The translations under genes were made by a program, and so were the position numbers. A DNA stretch of 64,000 bases, taken from positions 1 through 64,000 of the forward strand of contig CAYSCZ010000006.1 in NCBI GenBank assembly GCA_964429655.1, read 5' to 3'. The notes under the pieces are model-generated. The model was not told where the DNA came from. It saw only the letters and a list, made by a program, of their open reading frames with translations, and made no database searches. Source of the DNA: CAYSCZ01 sp964429655. Its GTDB lineage: Bacteria > Bacteroidota > Bacteroidia > Cytophagales > Cyclobacteriaceae. How positions within the stretch are numbered: position 1 is the stretch's first letter; each line of letters opens with the position of its first letter. Positions 53,643 to 62,938 of this stretch are shown one piece after another.

Positions 53643-54702
53643 TTTCAGCTGCATATAGGTGATAATATCTTTCAATATTTGCTTCGATTTGTACAGATAA
53701 CTTTTTCTCTAGCTGACCAATAAACTGTTTAACAAAAAAAGGAATAAGCGTGACCCCTTTTGTGCCAAAACCATTAAAAATAGATAAACAAGAAAATCGG
53801 GGATGAGTTCCAATAAATGGTCTTCTATCAGCAGTAGATGGCCTTATGCCCCCTACATGGCCTCGGATATTGTAAGTTAATCTCAATAAATCTTGTAGCC
53901 TTTTCTGTAAGTCATCCGAGCCTTTCCCCGTTTTTAATTCATCGAGATCATAACTGTAGGTAGAACCCAGCTTAAACCCATTATTCTTCACTGGCAACAA
54001 AAAGGCCTTCTTGTTAATAATCAGATCTTTTGACATATCTACATCCAAAAATAATAACTCTCCTTTAGTGGGTCTAAAAGGTAGCCAATTAAACCAATAA
54101 CTTTGGCCCGCCAGATATCCATTACAAAAAATGATTTTTTTTGTTGACAGACTTTTGTAGTTAACGGATTCATTATCTATTTCGATTTCCTGGTCGTCAA
54201 ATTTTTCTTCACAGAATGAATTCTTAGATCTAAAAAACTGCCTGGCTGATGAAATGAGTGAATTTATATCCACTGATCCCGTTTTATTGAGCAATATACC
54301 CCCATATTCATTATTTATTTTATCAGTGAGTATGGGCTTATATTGAACCTCCTTAATAAATCCCTTTGATCCCATAAACAGATTCCTGCCTTCAAAATCG
54401 TTAACCTGCCCAGTATCTGAAAATGGCCTGTACATTGGTAAGGGATACAAAAACTCACAACCCAGTAATTTTTCCAAACGCGCATAATATGCCTCCAGAT
54501 CTTTAAATAGATCATCAGCAAGCCAGGTCTTAACCATTTTTCTCCCGGTGATGGGATTATAGAGTCCTGCAGCTACCGTGGAAGATATGTTTTCTGATGG
54601 AAGATCAAATATTTGAATCGAATAACCTCTCAATATCAACTCAATCCCCAGTAAAGAACCAGCCAAACCCTGGCCTACAATTATGTAATCAACGTACTTC
54701 AT
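53635..54702 (-). CDS. FAD-dependent oxidoreductase (DAO/glycine oxidase-like)
   Basis: A 355-residue flavoprotein of the D-amino-acid/glycine oxidase superfamily. The dinucleotide fold shows as DYIIVGQGLAGSLLGIEL (GxGxxG variant G9-Q-G-L-A-G14), followed by AAGLYNPITGRKMVKTW. The C-terminal FAD loop is GGIRPSTADRRPFIG ... NGFGTKGVTL. The GLYNPITGRK motif is seen in a Bacteroidota branch related to the C-terminal half of MnmC. The substrate is unknown. It is the first gene of the oxidoreductase-barrel protein-yicC set. Confidence 0.82.
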   Translation of the reverse strand: MKYVDYIIVGQGLAGSLLGIELILRGYSIQIFDLPSENISSTVAAGLYNPITGRKMVKTWLADDLFKDLEAYYARLEKLLGCEFLYPLPMYRPFSDTGQVNDFEGRNLFMGSKGFIKEVQYKPILTDKINNEYGGILLNKTGSVDINSLISSARQFFRSKNSFCEEKFDDQEIEIDNESVNYKSLSTKKIIFCNGYLAGQSYWFNWLPFRPTKGELLFLDVDMSKDLIINKKAFLLPVKNNGFKLGSTYSYDLDELKTGKGSDDLQKRLQDLLRLTYNIRGHVGGIRPSTADRRPFIGTHPRFSCLSIFNGFGTKGVTLIPFFVKQFIGQLEKKLSVQIEANIERYYHLYAAENA

Positions 54703-54703
54703 T

Positions 54704-54711
54704 TAACTTTG
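54704..54711 (+). promoter_or_regulatory. -7 element (TAACTTTG) for the MBL hydrolase-pssA unit
   Basis: An exact TAnnTTTG match lies 34 bases before the ATG at 54746, just upstream of the divergent oxidoreductase start. No -33 TTTG is seen at the standard spacing. Confidence 0.4.
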
Positions 54712-54745
54712 TGCATCAGTTCAAATTATAACAAACTAATAATTA

Positions 54746-55393
54746 ATGGAAATAAAATCATTTGTGTTTAATCCTTTTATGGAAAACACTTACATCATAT
54801 TTGATAAAGATACAAGGGAAGCTGCAGTTATTGATCCAGGCTGCTACGAACCCAGGGAACAAACAGAACTGGCCGAATATATTCATAAAAATCAACTGAA
54901 TGTCAAATTATTACTCAATACACACTGCCATTTAGACCATATCTTTGGAAATAAGTTTGTTCAGGAAAAATATAATGTTGGTCTTGGCATTCATAAAAAT
55001 GATTTAGAGGTGCTAAGAGCTGCAAAAGCTTACGCTCCCGGGTATGGTTTCGATAATTTTCAGGAAGCAGAACCAGAATACTTTATCGAAGAGGGCCAGA
55101 CAATTGCAATAGGAGGTTACGTATTTGAAATACTCTTTATTCCGGGTCACTCACCCGGGCATATAGGATTTTATAATGCTGAAAATAAAATGCTTATATC
55201 CGGAGATGTCCTATTTCAAGATAGCATTGGAAGGACTGACCTTCCCGGCGGCGATTATAATTTATTACTTGATAATATTCACAATAAGGTCTTTCAACTG
55301 GCGGATGATGTCGTAGTTTATTCCGGACATGGACAGAACACGACTATTGGTCATGAGCGAAAAAACAATCCTTTTGTGGGACAATCTAATTAA
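54746..55393 (+). CDS. Metallo-beta-lactamase fold hydrolase (glyoxalase II-like)
   Basis: A 215-residue MBL-fold enzyme. The di-metal site is complete: THCHLDH (His60, His62, Asp64, His65), a later HSPGH, the bridging Asp in SGDVLFQDSIGRTD, and the last His in YSGHGQNTTIGHE. The SIGRTDLPGGD motif is typical of hydroxyacylglutathione hydrolase-like proteins. It hydrolyses thioesters of small thiols, but the thiol used here is not known. It precedes pssA by three bases. Confidence 0.9.
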   Translation: MEIKSFVFNPFMENTYIIFDKDTREAAVIDPGCYEPREQTELAEYIHKNQLNVKLLLNTHCHLDHIFGNKFVQEKYNVGLGIHKNDLEVLRAAKAYAPGYGFDNFQEAEPEYFIEEGQTIAIGGYVFEILFIPGHSPGHIGFYNAENKMLISGDVLFQDSIGRTDLPGGDYNLLLDNIHNKVFQLADDVVVYSGHGQNTTIGHERKNNPFVGQSN

Positions 55394-55396
55394 AAC

Positions 55397-56098
55397 TTGA
55401 AATTAAAATATCATATTCCTAATATCCTCACCATCGGCAACCTTATGTGTGGATCAATAGGGCTGGTTTTATTGGCACATGATCAGCATGATGACGTTTT
55501 TTATCTGGTAGTAACAGGAACAATCCTGGATCTGGTCGATGGAGGCGTTGCACGGTTGTTAAAGGTTAATTCTAAAATTGGGGAACTTTTGGATACACTT
55601 GCTGATATGGTTACGTTTGGGGTATTGCCCGCCGTTTATTTTGCGAATGAATTAACCACCGGGACCGCCTGGCACTGGTTAATGATATTTTCCATTTACC
55701 CAGTAGCTAGTGCTGTTAGGTTAGCCCGATTTTCTATTGATGTAAAAAAGTCTGACCGCTTTATCGGATTACCTACTCCCGCGGCAGCTATTTTGACTGC
55801 ATCACTAATTCATTACGATTATTTCATAATCACCGAAACTATCTCTTATGCTCCTGTGGTTTTACTCATGATATCAGTAGCAATGATACTACCGATGAAT
55901 ATGCTCACATTGAAGTTTAGTAACTTTAGTTTCCCCGGAAATGAATGGAAATATGCTTTGATAGCTGGATGCGCCTTATTATTTATTTTTTTTGGAGAAC
56001 GATCAATACCAGGGTTTATCATAATCTATATCGTTATTTCGTTACTAAATAACCTTGCAGGTTATATTATTTTGAACCAGAAAACCAATGAATTTTAA
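55397..56098 (+). CDS. pssA: CDP-diacylglycerol-serine O-phosphatidyltransferase
   Basis: A 233-residue membrane enzyme making phosphatidylserine, the precursor of phosphatidylethanolamine. It has the CDP-alcohol phosphotransferase motif DLVDGGVARLLKVNSKIGE followed by LLDTLADMVTFG, that is D-x2-D-G-x2-A-R ... G-x3-D-x3-D. About eight helices are seen, and the opening IPNILTIGNLMCG is the PssA signature. The start is TTG at 55397. It may share a message with the MBL hydrolase and porU, which starts 12 bases after its stop. Confidence 0.93.
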   Translation: MKLKYHIPNILTIGNLMCGSIGLVLLAHDQHDDVFYLVVTGTILDLVDGGVARLLKVNSKIGELLDTLADMVTFGVLPAVYFANELTTGTAWHWLMIFSIYPVASAVRLARFSIDVKKSDRFIGLPTPAAAILTASLIHYDYFIITETISYAPVVLLMISVAMILPMNMLTLKFSNFSFPGNEWKYALIAGCALLFIFFGERSIPGFIIIYIVISLLNNLAGYIILNQKTNEF

Positions 56099-56110
56099 AG
56101 CCAAACAAGA

Positions 56111-59100
56111 ATGAAATACATTGCCAGATTAATACTTATCCTGCTTATCGGCTTAAAATTTGGATTTAATTCAAATATCCGTGCTCAATCAGTATTAAGG
56201 GATGGTGCGTGGTATAAATTGGGTGTTATTGAAAAAAATATATACAGGCTTGACAAGTCCTATCTTTCCAACCTTGGAATTAACGTTAACAGCATTGATC
56301 CTCGAAACATCAAAATATTTGGATATGGTGGCGGGGGTATGTTGCCACAAGGCAACGATATAACCCGACCTGATGGCTTAATAGAAAATGACATAATGGT
56401 AGCAGGGGAAGAAGATGGATCCTTCAACGATGATGATTACCTGTTATTTTTTGGAAATACCTCTGATTTGGTTCGATTTGATGAAGAACAAGGTATTTAT
56501 GAGTTTGAAAATAATTTATACTCGGACACAACATTTTATTTTCTATGGGTTGGAGATGAAACCGGGAAAAGGATTAAACAGGACCAAAATATCAACGGAC
56601 GTTTTGAGGTAGTCACTTCAAACCTTCAGCTGATAGCTTATGAAAAAGATGAACTGAATTTATTGAAAGGCGGCAGAAACTGGTATGGTGAAATATTTAG
56701 CCAGAGTAGCGCTTTGACCAGATCGTTTTCCTTTGACATACAAGACCTTATTGTGAGCTCGGAAGTCTTACTTCATGTGGATATGCTTGCAGCCTCAACC
56801 CAATCCTCCAGTTTTTCATTTTCATTGAATGATCAAAATCTAGGCGATTTACTGATACCTGCCATTATTGATCCAGCCAGAAGGTTTTATGATACCAGAG
56901 CGATATCAGGAGTTGACGATTTTTCAATTAGTGCAGACCAGATCTCCCCTTCTAATAGTTTAAATCTTAATATTTCATACGATGCTCCGTTGAGTAATTC
57001 TATTGGATATCTCGATAAATTTCTAATAACCTATGAGACTACTTTAGCCTACAAACAAAAAGCGACTTTCTTTCAAAACCCGGAAAGTATTGAAGATGAC
57101 ATAAATACCTATCAATTACAAAAGAACACGAATGATCTGATCATATGGGACATTACAGATCATTTGAGCCCGGAAAATCAATTATTTGACCTGGACGGCA
57201 ACACACTAACCTTCAGTGATGAAGGCAATGAATTTAAAAAATATGTAGCCTTCAAACCCCAAGATGCATTGACCCCCATCTCTGCCAAACCTATACAAAA
57301 TCAAAACCTTAAAGGTAGTTCAGTACCCGAATTGATAATAGTAACACCTCCAAAGTTTATATCTGAAGCTAACCGACTGGCATCACACAGAAGATCATTT
57401 GATAATATGCAGGTGGATGTTGTTACCATCGATCAGGTGTACAATGAATTCTCCTCTGGCATGCAAGATGTAACAGCCCTTAAGGATTATATGCGGTATT
57501 TGAAAAACAAAAGCAACACCCTTAAATACCTTCTACTTTTTGGAGATTGTAGCTATGACTATAAAAACAGGCTCATCTCCAATACAAATTATATTCCTGT
57601 ATATCAGGCCCGCAATTCTGAGCACTTGCTTTATAACTACTCATCGGATGATTACTTTGGTTTTTTAGAAGACGATGAAGGCGAATGGATTGAAAATTTT
57701 AATGGGGATCATACAGTAGATATAGGTATTGGCCGCTTACCCACCAAATCCTTGCAGGAAGCAAAAGATGTGGTGGATAAAATCATCCGCTACGAGACGG
57801 GAACAAGCATACTTGGTAAATGGCGTAATGTAATTCATTTTGTAGCTGATGATGAAGATAACAACCTCCATCAGGGAGATGCCGAGGAGCTTGCTGAGAT
57901 TATTGCATCCAACCACCCGGAATATAGTCTTAATAAATTGTATGTTGATGCATTCCAACAAATCCCCCAGATCATAGGCAATAAGAAGGTACCAGCACTT
58001 GAAGAGGATCTAAAGCATGCCATCAACAATGGTGGCCTCGTTGTAAATTACACCGGCCATGGCAATGAAGGGCAATGGACCGACGAAAAAATCTTTACAG
58101 AACTGACCATAACCCAACTTGAGAATAGGAAACGGCTACCACTGTTCGTAACTGCAACCTGTGAATTTGGAAATTATGATAATCCCCTGAGGGTATCCGG
58201 CGGGGAAAGGCTACTATTGAGCCCCAATGGTGGAGCAATAGGATTAATAACCACCACACGGCCGGTTTTTTCCAATAGTAATTTTCAGATTAATAAAGCT
58301 TTCGTCAACAATGCTTTCAAAAAGATAAATGGTGAATACCCGCGATTGGGTGATATTATTAGAATTACCAAGAATGAAAGTACTAGCGGAAGAAGAAATA
58401 GGAGTTTTGCACTACTGGGTGACCCTTCTATGAGATTAGCTTATCCGGATTATGATATTAAAGTTGATAGCATTTATGCAATGGATGGTATAAAAGTTAC
58501 AGATACATTAAAATCGCTGAGCAAGACCACAATTAATGGATCCATTATCGATAAGGATGGAAGCGTAAATTCCGGATTCGATGGAGAAATTGAAGTAACA
58601 GTTTATGACAAGTCAGAAACAATAAAAACATTAGGTGATGGGCTGGAAAATGCTCCATTCAGCTATTCAGTGCGAAATTCAATTATTTTTAACGGCAGGG
58701 CATCTATTTCGGATGGTGAGTTTGAGGCCACTTTCATAGTCCCAAAAAATATCTCTCATCGCCTTGGTAAAGGTAAAATATCGCTTTATGCTATTGATCG
58801 TAATGAAAAATCTGATGCCAGCGGCGCTTATGATGATTTTATCATTGGTGGCAGTGCTACCACCGCCGAAGATGATAACCGATCCCCTGAATTAAAACTA
58901 TTTATAAATGATGAATCATTTGCCTCCGGCGATGTTGTCCCTAAAAATAGTGTGCTTTATGCGCATATATTTGATGAAAGCGGTATCAATGTATCCAATA
59001 ATGGGTTGGGTCAAAATATTGAATTAAATATTAATGATGAGATATTTTTTATTAACGACCAATACATTGCTGACCTAGACACCTACCAATCCGGTTCTGT

Positions 59101-59530
59101 AACCTACCCACTCAATAATTTAGAACCGGGTAATTACGACTTCACATTAAAAGTTTGGGATACTCACAATAATTCAGCCGAAAAATCAGTTACTTTCTCA
59201 GTAACCGATGAAGTAAAGCTTTTAATGAGTTCACTTGAAGTATATCCAAATCCTACGAGCAAAACTGTCAAATTCTCATTTTTTCATGACCGTAAAGGCC
59301 AGCCTCTGCAAGTTGGTTACACAATCTATGACGTTTATGGAAAATCAATTAAACAAGCGCATATCACATATGATGATGCTCCCGGTATAATCAAAGATTT
59401 AATGTGGGATGGCACAAACCATTCCGGGTTACCAGTAAAAGGCGGTATTTACCTTTATAAGTTACAAGTTCAAAGCAAACTTGACGGCGCCAAAAATGAA
59501 TCTTTTGGAAGAGTAGTAAAAATAAATTAA
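56111..59530 (+). CDS. porU: Type IX secretion system sortase PorU (C25 gingipain-like)
   Basis: A 1139-residue exported protein. The signal peptide runs to about residue 26. The caspase-like C25 peptidase domain carries the catalytic pair His650 (NYTGHGNEGQW) and Cys684 (TATCEFGNYD), preceded by YLLLFGDCSYDYK. Beta-sandwich domains follow. The C-terminal region from about residue 1045 (VYPNPTSKTVKFSF ... GGIYLYKLQV) is a type IX C-terminal domain. PorU removes the CTD of secreted cargo and attaches cargo to the surface anchor. porV follows after 27 bases, the standard pair order. Confidence 0.95.
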   Translation: MKYIARLILILLIGLKFGFNSNIRAQSVLRDGAWYKLGVIEKNIYRLDKSYLSNLGINVNSIDPRNIKIFGYGGGGMLPQGNDITRPDGLIENDIMVAGEEDGSFNDDDYLLFFGNTSDLVRFDEEQGIYEFENNLYSDTTFYFLWVGDETGKRIKQDQNINGRFEVVTSNLQLIAYEKDELNLLKGGRNWYGEIFSQSSALTRSFSFDIQDLIVSSEVLLHVDMLAASTQSSSFSFSLNDQNLGDLLIPAIIDPARRFYDTRAISGVDDFSISADQISPSNSLNLNISYDAPLSNSIGYLDKFLITYETTLAYKQKATFFQNPESIEDDINTYQLQKNTNDLIIWDITDHLSPENQLFDLDGNTLTFSDEGNEFKKYVAFKPQDALTPISAKPIQNQNLKGSSVPELIIVTPPKFISEANRLASHRRSFDNMQVDVVTIDQVYNEFSSGMQDVTALKDYMRYLKNKSNTLKYLLLFGDCSYDYKNRLISNTNYIPVYQARNSEHLLYNYSSDDYFGFLEDDEGEWIENFNGDHTVDIGIGRLPTKSLQEAKDVVDKIIRYETGTSILGKWRNVIHFVADDEDNNLHQGDAEELAEIIASNHPEYSLNKLYVDAFQQIPQIIGNKKVPALEEDLKHAINNGGLVVNYTGHGNEGQWTDEKIFTELTITQLENRKRLPLFVTATCEFGNYDNPLRVSGGERLLLSPNGGAIGLITTTRPVFSNSNFQINKAFVNNAFKKINGEYPRLGDIIRITKNESTSGRRNRSFALLGDPSMRLAYPDYDIKVDSIYAMDGIKVTDTLKSLSKTTINGSIIDKDGSVNSGFDGEIEVTVYDKSETIKTLGDGLENAPFSYSVRNSIIFNGRASISDGEFEATFIVPKNISHRLGKGKISLYAIDRNEKSDASGAYDDFIIGGSATTAEDDNRSPELKLFINDESFASGDVVPKNSVLYAHIFDESGINVSNNGLGQNIELNINDEIFFINDQYIADLDTYQSGSVTYPLNNLEPGNYDFTLKVWDTHNNSAEKSVTFSVTDEVKLLMSSLEVYPNPTSKTVKFSFFHDRKGQPLQVGYTIYDVYGKSIKQAHITYDDAPGIIKDLMWDGTNHSGLPVKGGIYLYKLQVQSKLDGAKNESFGRVVKIN

Positions 59531-59557
59531 TTAAAATTGCTACCTAATTAATAAACC

Positions 59558-60721
59558 ATGATAAGACTTACTCTTACAATAGTTGTTGGATTTATTTTCA
59601 TTGCAAAAGGCTTTGCTCAAACCACCGGTGGAGGTTTTTTAGCCGGACAGGATACTACGAGAAGGGTAATTACCACTGCAGTCCCATTTGTAAGTTTTGC
59701 TCCTGATTCACGGGCATCTGGTATGGGCGATGTTGGAGTAGCCACCAGCCCCGATGCTAACTCCGTCCACTGGAACAATGCCAAGCTTGCTTTCATTGAT
59801 CAGGAGGTTGGATTTGCTTTCTCTTATTCACCCTGGCTTGGAAACATTGTAGATGATATGTTTTTAACTTATCTATCCGGATTTTATCAAATCGATAAGG
59901 TGCAGACCGTGGGAATGTCTCTTCGTTATTTCGATCTTGGCGAAATCTTCCTGACCCGGGCATCCGGTGATCCAAATAACCCTGTTGAAAATTTGGGTAT
60001 TGAAAATCCAAGAGAACTGGCCATAGATGCAACTTACTCAAGAAAACTTACCGAAAACCTTGGCATCGGAGTCACCGGTCGATTCATCTGGTCTAATCTG
60101 GCTGGGAACATTACCGGGGACCAGGGCGCTAAGAACGGTACGAGTGTAGCCGTGGACTTAGGGGTTTATTATAATAACGAAGTATATCTCGGAGCTAATC
60201 CATCCGACCTTTCATTTGGTTTACACCTTTCAAATATTGGGCAAAAAATTACCTACAGCAGCGAAAGCAATGAAGATTTTATCCCCGGTAATTTCCGGAT
60301 AGGAACAGCACTTAAAACCGACCTTGATCCTTTCAACACTTTAACGTTCGCATTTGATATTAATAAACTCATGGTACCAAGTCCTCAGATCGATGGCAGC
60401 GACCAGGACAAATCCTTGCTTTCGGGTACATTTGGCTCATTTGCCGATGCTGAAGACGGTTTTAGCGAAGAGCTAAAAGAGTTAATGTTCTCCATTGGGA
60501 TAGAGTACTGGTACAGGGATTTGGTATCGGCAAGGACTGGATTCTTCTCAGAACATGAGGATAAAGGCGATAGACAATATTTCACTGCGGGTTTGGGGTT
60601 TAGGTACCAGGTCTTTGGTCTGGATTTTTCTTATTTATTACCAACAGAGACCAATCATCCTCTTGCAGAAACATTAAGATTGACATTATTATTCAATTTC
60701 GATAAAAAGGATAATGAATAG
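59558..60721 (+). CDS. porV: Type IX secretion outer-membrane protein PorV (LptO)
   Basis: A 387-residue FadL-like barrel. After a signal peptide ending GFAQ it reads TAVPFVSFAPDSRASGMGDVG and ATSPDANSVHWNNAKLAF, the PorV family signature. It ends in ETLRLTLLFNF plus a short charged tail. PorV collects cargo from SprA by binding the CTD and hands it to PorU. The position directly after porU supports the name. Confidence 0.95.
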   Translation: MIRLTLTIVVGFIFIAKGFAQTTGGGFLAGQDTTRRVITTAVPFVSFAPDSRASGMGDVGVATSPDANSVHWNNAKLAFIDQEVGFAFSYSPWLGNIVDDMFLTYLSGFYQIDKVQTVGMSLRYFDLGEIFLTRASGDPNNPVENLGIENPRELAIDATYSRKLTENLGIGVTGRFIWSNLAGNITGDQGAKNGTSVAVDLGVYYNNEVYLGANPSDLSFGLHLSNIGQKITYSSESNEDFIPGNFRIGTALKTDLDPFNTLTFAFDINKLMVPSPQIDGSDQDKSLLSGTFGSFADAEDGFSEELKELMFSIGIEYWYRDLVSARTGFFSEHEDKGDRQYFTAGLGFRYQVFGLDFSYLLPTETNHPLAETLRLTLLFNFDKKDNE

Positions 60722-60738
60722 ACCTGAAGACTTCTATA

Positions 60739-62004
60739 ATGCTTGACAGGTCTATTGCCCCAGCTTCATATAAACCGGATAATTTCAAAGTTTCAAAAGC
60801 CAATAAACGGTTTTCACGCAAAGGCCTCCCCATACATTATATTCATACACCTGATCATAATGTGGTCAGGATTGAAGTTCTATTGAAATCCGGAGAATTA
60901 TATTCAAGTAGCCCGGGAACGAGCTATTTCACCGTTAAAATGCTCACTGAAGGGACCAGGAAAAAACGTTCATCTGATATATCTGAGTTATTCGAATTCT
61001 ACGGAGCTCAAATAGATATTCAATCCGGTTTCGATTACAACTCAATCATTGTCAATGTTTTAACAAAATATCTACAAGAAATAATAATCCTGATCGAAGA
61101 ACTTTTTCTTGAAAGCACCCTCCCTGAAAGAGAATTGGATTCACTAAAAAATATCCGTCTCGGCTCCCTTAGAATTAATAAAGAAAAAACCAGCTATGTG
61201 TCCTCAAGACAGATTAGGGAAGTACTTTTTGGTAAACAACATCCTTATGGCAGGATTTTGGAAGAAGATAATATACATGAGGTCACAAGAAACGAAATTT
61301 CTACATTTTACAATAACAATCTGTTTAATAGTCCAGAAGTATTCATAAGTGGCAGCTTTGAAGAGGCGCACCTCAAGCAGTTGGTTTTATTACTTGATAA
61401 CATTGAAGTACATAATAACCCTACAAAAGAAAAAGAAATAGCTACGCTTGAAGATGCAATCATACCCATGGACGGTTCCCAATCTTCAATAAAGCTTGGG
61501 AAACACCTGATTGATAAAGCACACCCCGAATATATTAAGCTTTATGTGGCCAATGAGTTGTTCGGGGGATTCTTTGGATCACGTCTGATGAAAAATATCC
61601 GGGAAGATAAAGGGTTGACTTATGGGATTTATTCAACAATAATAAATCTGAAAAAAGCCAGCTTTTGGGTAATTGGATCAGAAGTGAAAAGAGAACTCGC
61701 AAAACAAGCCCTTTCCGAAATAGAGCATGAGCTCACTGAATTACAACATAATAAGGTTTCAGCGGATGAATTGGAACTTGTTAAAAACTACACTACTGGC
61801 AATTTAATCTTAAACACAGTAACGCCCACTCAACACATGGACAGGTATAAATCAATTTACCTTTTCGGATTGGATTATAATTTTTATGACACCCTGTTTG
61901 ATGAGATAAACAGTGTTTCTGTTGAAGACATTCAGGAGATGGCAAAGAAACATTTCGATATAAAAGAAATTAAAAAAGTGATAGTTGGCGAACTGGCTGA
62001 TTAA
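60739..62004 (+). CDS. M16 (insulinase-like) family protein, inactive-subunit type
   Basis: A 421-residue protein with the two-lobed M16B plan. The catalytic HxxEH expected around residues 60-80 is missing; that region reads SSSPGTSYFTVKMLTEGTRK. The C-lobe keeps the substrate-binding GGFFGSRLMKNIREDKGLTYGIYS. This is the pattern of the non-catalytic partner in M16 heterodimers, and the zinc-binding partner is not in the window. No signal peptide is seen. It starts 17 bases after porV and is probably co-transcribed, though a role in secretion is only suggested by position. Confidence 0.85.
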   Translation: MLDRSIAPASYKPDNFKVSKANKRFSRKGLPIHYIHTPDHNVVRIEVLLKSGELYSSSPGTSYFTVKMLTEGTRKKRSSDISELFEFYGAQIDIQSGFDYNSIIVNVLTKYLQEIIILIEELFLESTLPERELDSLKNIRLGSLRINKEKTSYVSSRQIREVLFGKQHPYGRILEEDNIHEVTRNEISTFYNNNLFNSPEVFISGSFEEAHLKQLVLLLDNIEVHNNPTKEKEIATLEDAIIPMDGSQSSIKLGKHLIDKAHPEYIKLYVANELFGGFFGSRLMKNIREDKGLTYGIYSTIINLKKASFWVIGSEVKRELAKQALSEIEHELTELQHNKVSADELELVKNYTTGNLILNTVTPTQHMDRYKSIYLFGLDYNFYDTLFDEINSVSVEDIQEMAKKHFDIKEIKKVIVGELAD

Positions 62005-62225
62005 TGCTAAAATATTTTCCTTTCTAATTGAGATAATCCTTCAACATTTTAACATGAGTTGATCATGCAGACAAGAGATCGAGAATAAAATCCTATACCG
62101 TTTATTTCTTATGAGTGGCTCACCACAACGACTTTCTGAGTTCACTGTCAATCTGTTTACCAGTTGATTTTCCCTCCGATCTTTCCCATAAAAACAAAAA
62201 TCAGCCAACGCCCTGATAATTAAAG

Positions 62226-62299
62226 TGGAGCTGATGGGAATCGAACCCACGACCTCTTGACTGCCAGTCAAGCACTCTAGCCATCTGAGCTACAGCCCC
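62226..62299 (-). tRNA. tRNA-Ala (anticodon GGC)
   Basis: A 74-base tRNA on the minus strand. The acceptor GGGGCTG pairs with CAGCTCC (one G-U), followed by discriminator A. The anticodon stem CTTGA/TCAAG encloses the loop CTGGCAG, giving anticodon GGC. The T-arm has GGTTCGATTCC. CCA is not encoded. The 221 bases between this gene and the M16 stop hold nothing I can support. Confidence 0.95.
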
Positions 62300-62326
62300 A
62301 TAGCCCGCAAATATAATTGAATGATA

Positions 62327-62806
62327 CTAAAATATTCTCCTGGCTTTTTTAAATCCCTTTAAATAATAATCAGTCATAAGGTTTGATTCTACAACACCCC
62401 TTGATGATGAGGAATGAATAAAGTAGATCTCATCCTTTGAAACAACCGTGGTTACCATACCCGAATGGTTCCATTTATTGCCTTTATCTTTAAACTTAAA
62501 AAAGACTAAATCCCCCCTTTTAAGACTATTTATGGATACTTTTTTCCCAATTTTACTTTGCTCATTAGATGTTCTTGGCAGGCGGAAGCCAATTTCTTTG
62601 TAACTGTTTTGTATCAAGGCGGAGCAATCAATTCCCCGCTTATCCACCCCACCATACCGGTAAGGGGTTCCGACATATGTTTTTGCTGATCTTATTAAAA
62701 CGTCAGCCCTGGAAGCTCTTCTGGCTGCTTTCTTAGAGGTAGCACAGCTTCCAAGGCTGATTATTACTACTATCAGTAACCAGGAAGTGATATAACCCAT
62801 CCTCAT
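62327..62806 (-). CDS. NlpC/P60 family lipoprotein (C40 peptidase)
   Basis: A cysteine peptidase of about 159 residues that cuts peptide cross-links in peptidoglycan. The ATG at 62806 starts a lipoprotein signal (MRMGYITSWLLIVVIISLGSC); the open frame begins at a TTG three codons earlier. The catalytic Cys is in DKRGIDCSALIQ, the His in KWNHSGMV, and a third polar residue lies near IHSSSSRGV. YVGTPYRYGG precedes the Cys, as in Spr-like enzymes. It is probably outer-membrane anchored. It lies just upstream of the tRNA gene on the same strand. Confidence 0.9.
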   Translation of the reverse strand: MRMGYITSWLLIVVIISLGSCATSKKAARRASRADVLIRSAKTYVGTPYRYGGVDKRGIDCSALIQNSYKEIGFRLPRTSNEQSKIGKKVSINSLKRGDLVFFKFKDKGNKWNHSGMVTTVVSKDEIYFIHSSSSRGVVESNLMTDYYLKGFKKARRIF

Positions 62807-62877
62807 AATCAACAATTAATTTAATCGAAATTAAAGAGATGTAATCAAAAACAAGACCAAAAGGAGATCAATAAAAG

Positions 62878-62912
62878 ACCTGGGACAGGTATTCAATAAA
62901 CCAGTCCCAGGT
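62878..62912 (-). terminator. Rho-independent terminator after dps
   Basis: A 9-bp perfect stem ACCTGGGAC/GTCCCAGGT, with two further G-C pairs beyond an A-A mismatch, is followed on the minus strand by CTTTTATT. It lies 26 bases after the dps stop and would end that message before the NlpC gene. Confidence 0.75.
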
Positions 62913-62938
62913 AAAATTATTATCAGAATGATTAAATT

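Noticed and set aside
62005..62225. Possible integration remnant at the 3' side of tRNA-Ala
   Set aside because: I found no integrase fragment, no direct repeat of the tRNA end and no coding remnant. It is simply a non-coding gap as far as I can see.
62041..62271. Open frame of 76 codons on the minus strand
   Set aside because: It begins inside the tRNA-Ala gene; its first residues are the translated T-arm of the tRNA, a common false gene. The remainder has no protein-like features.
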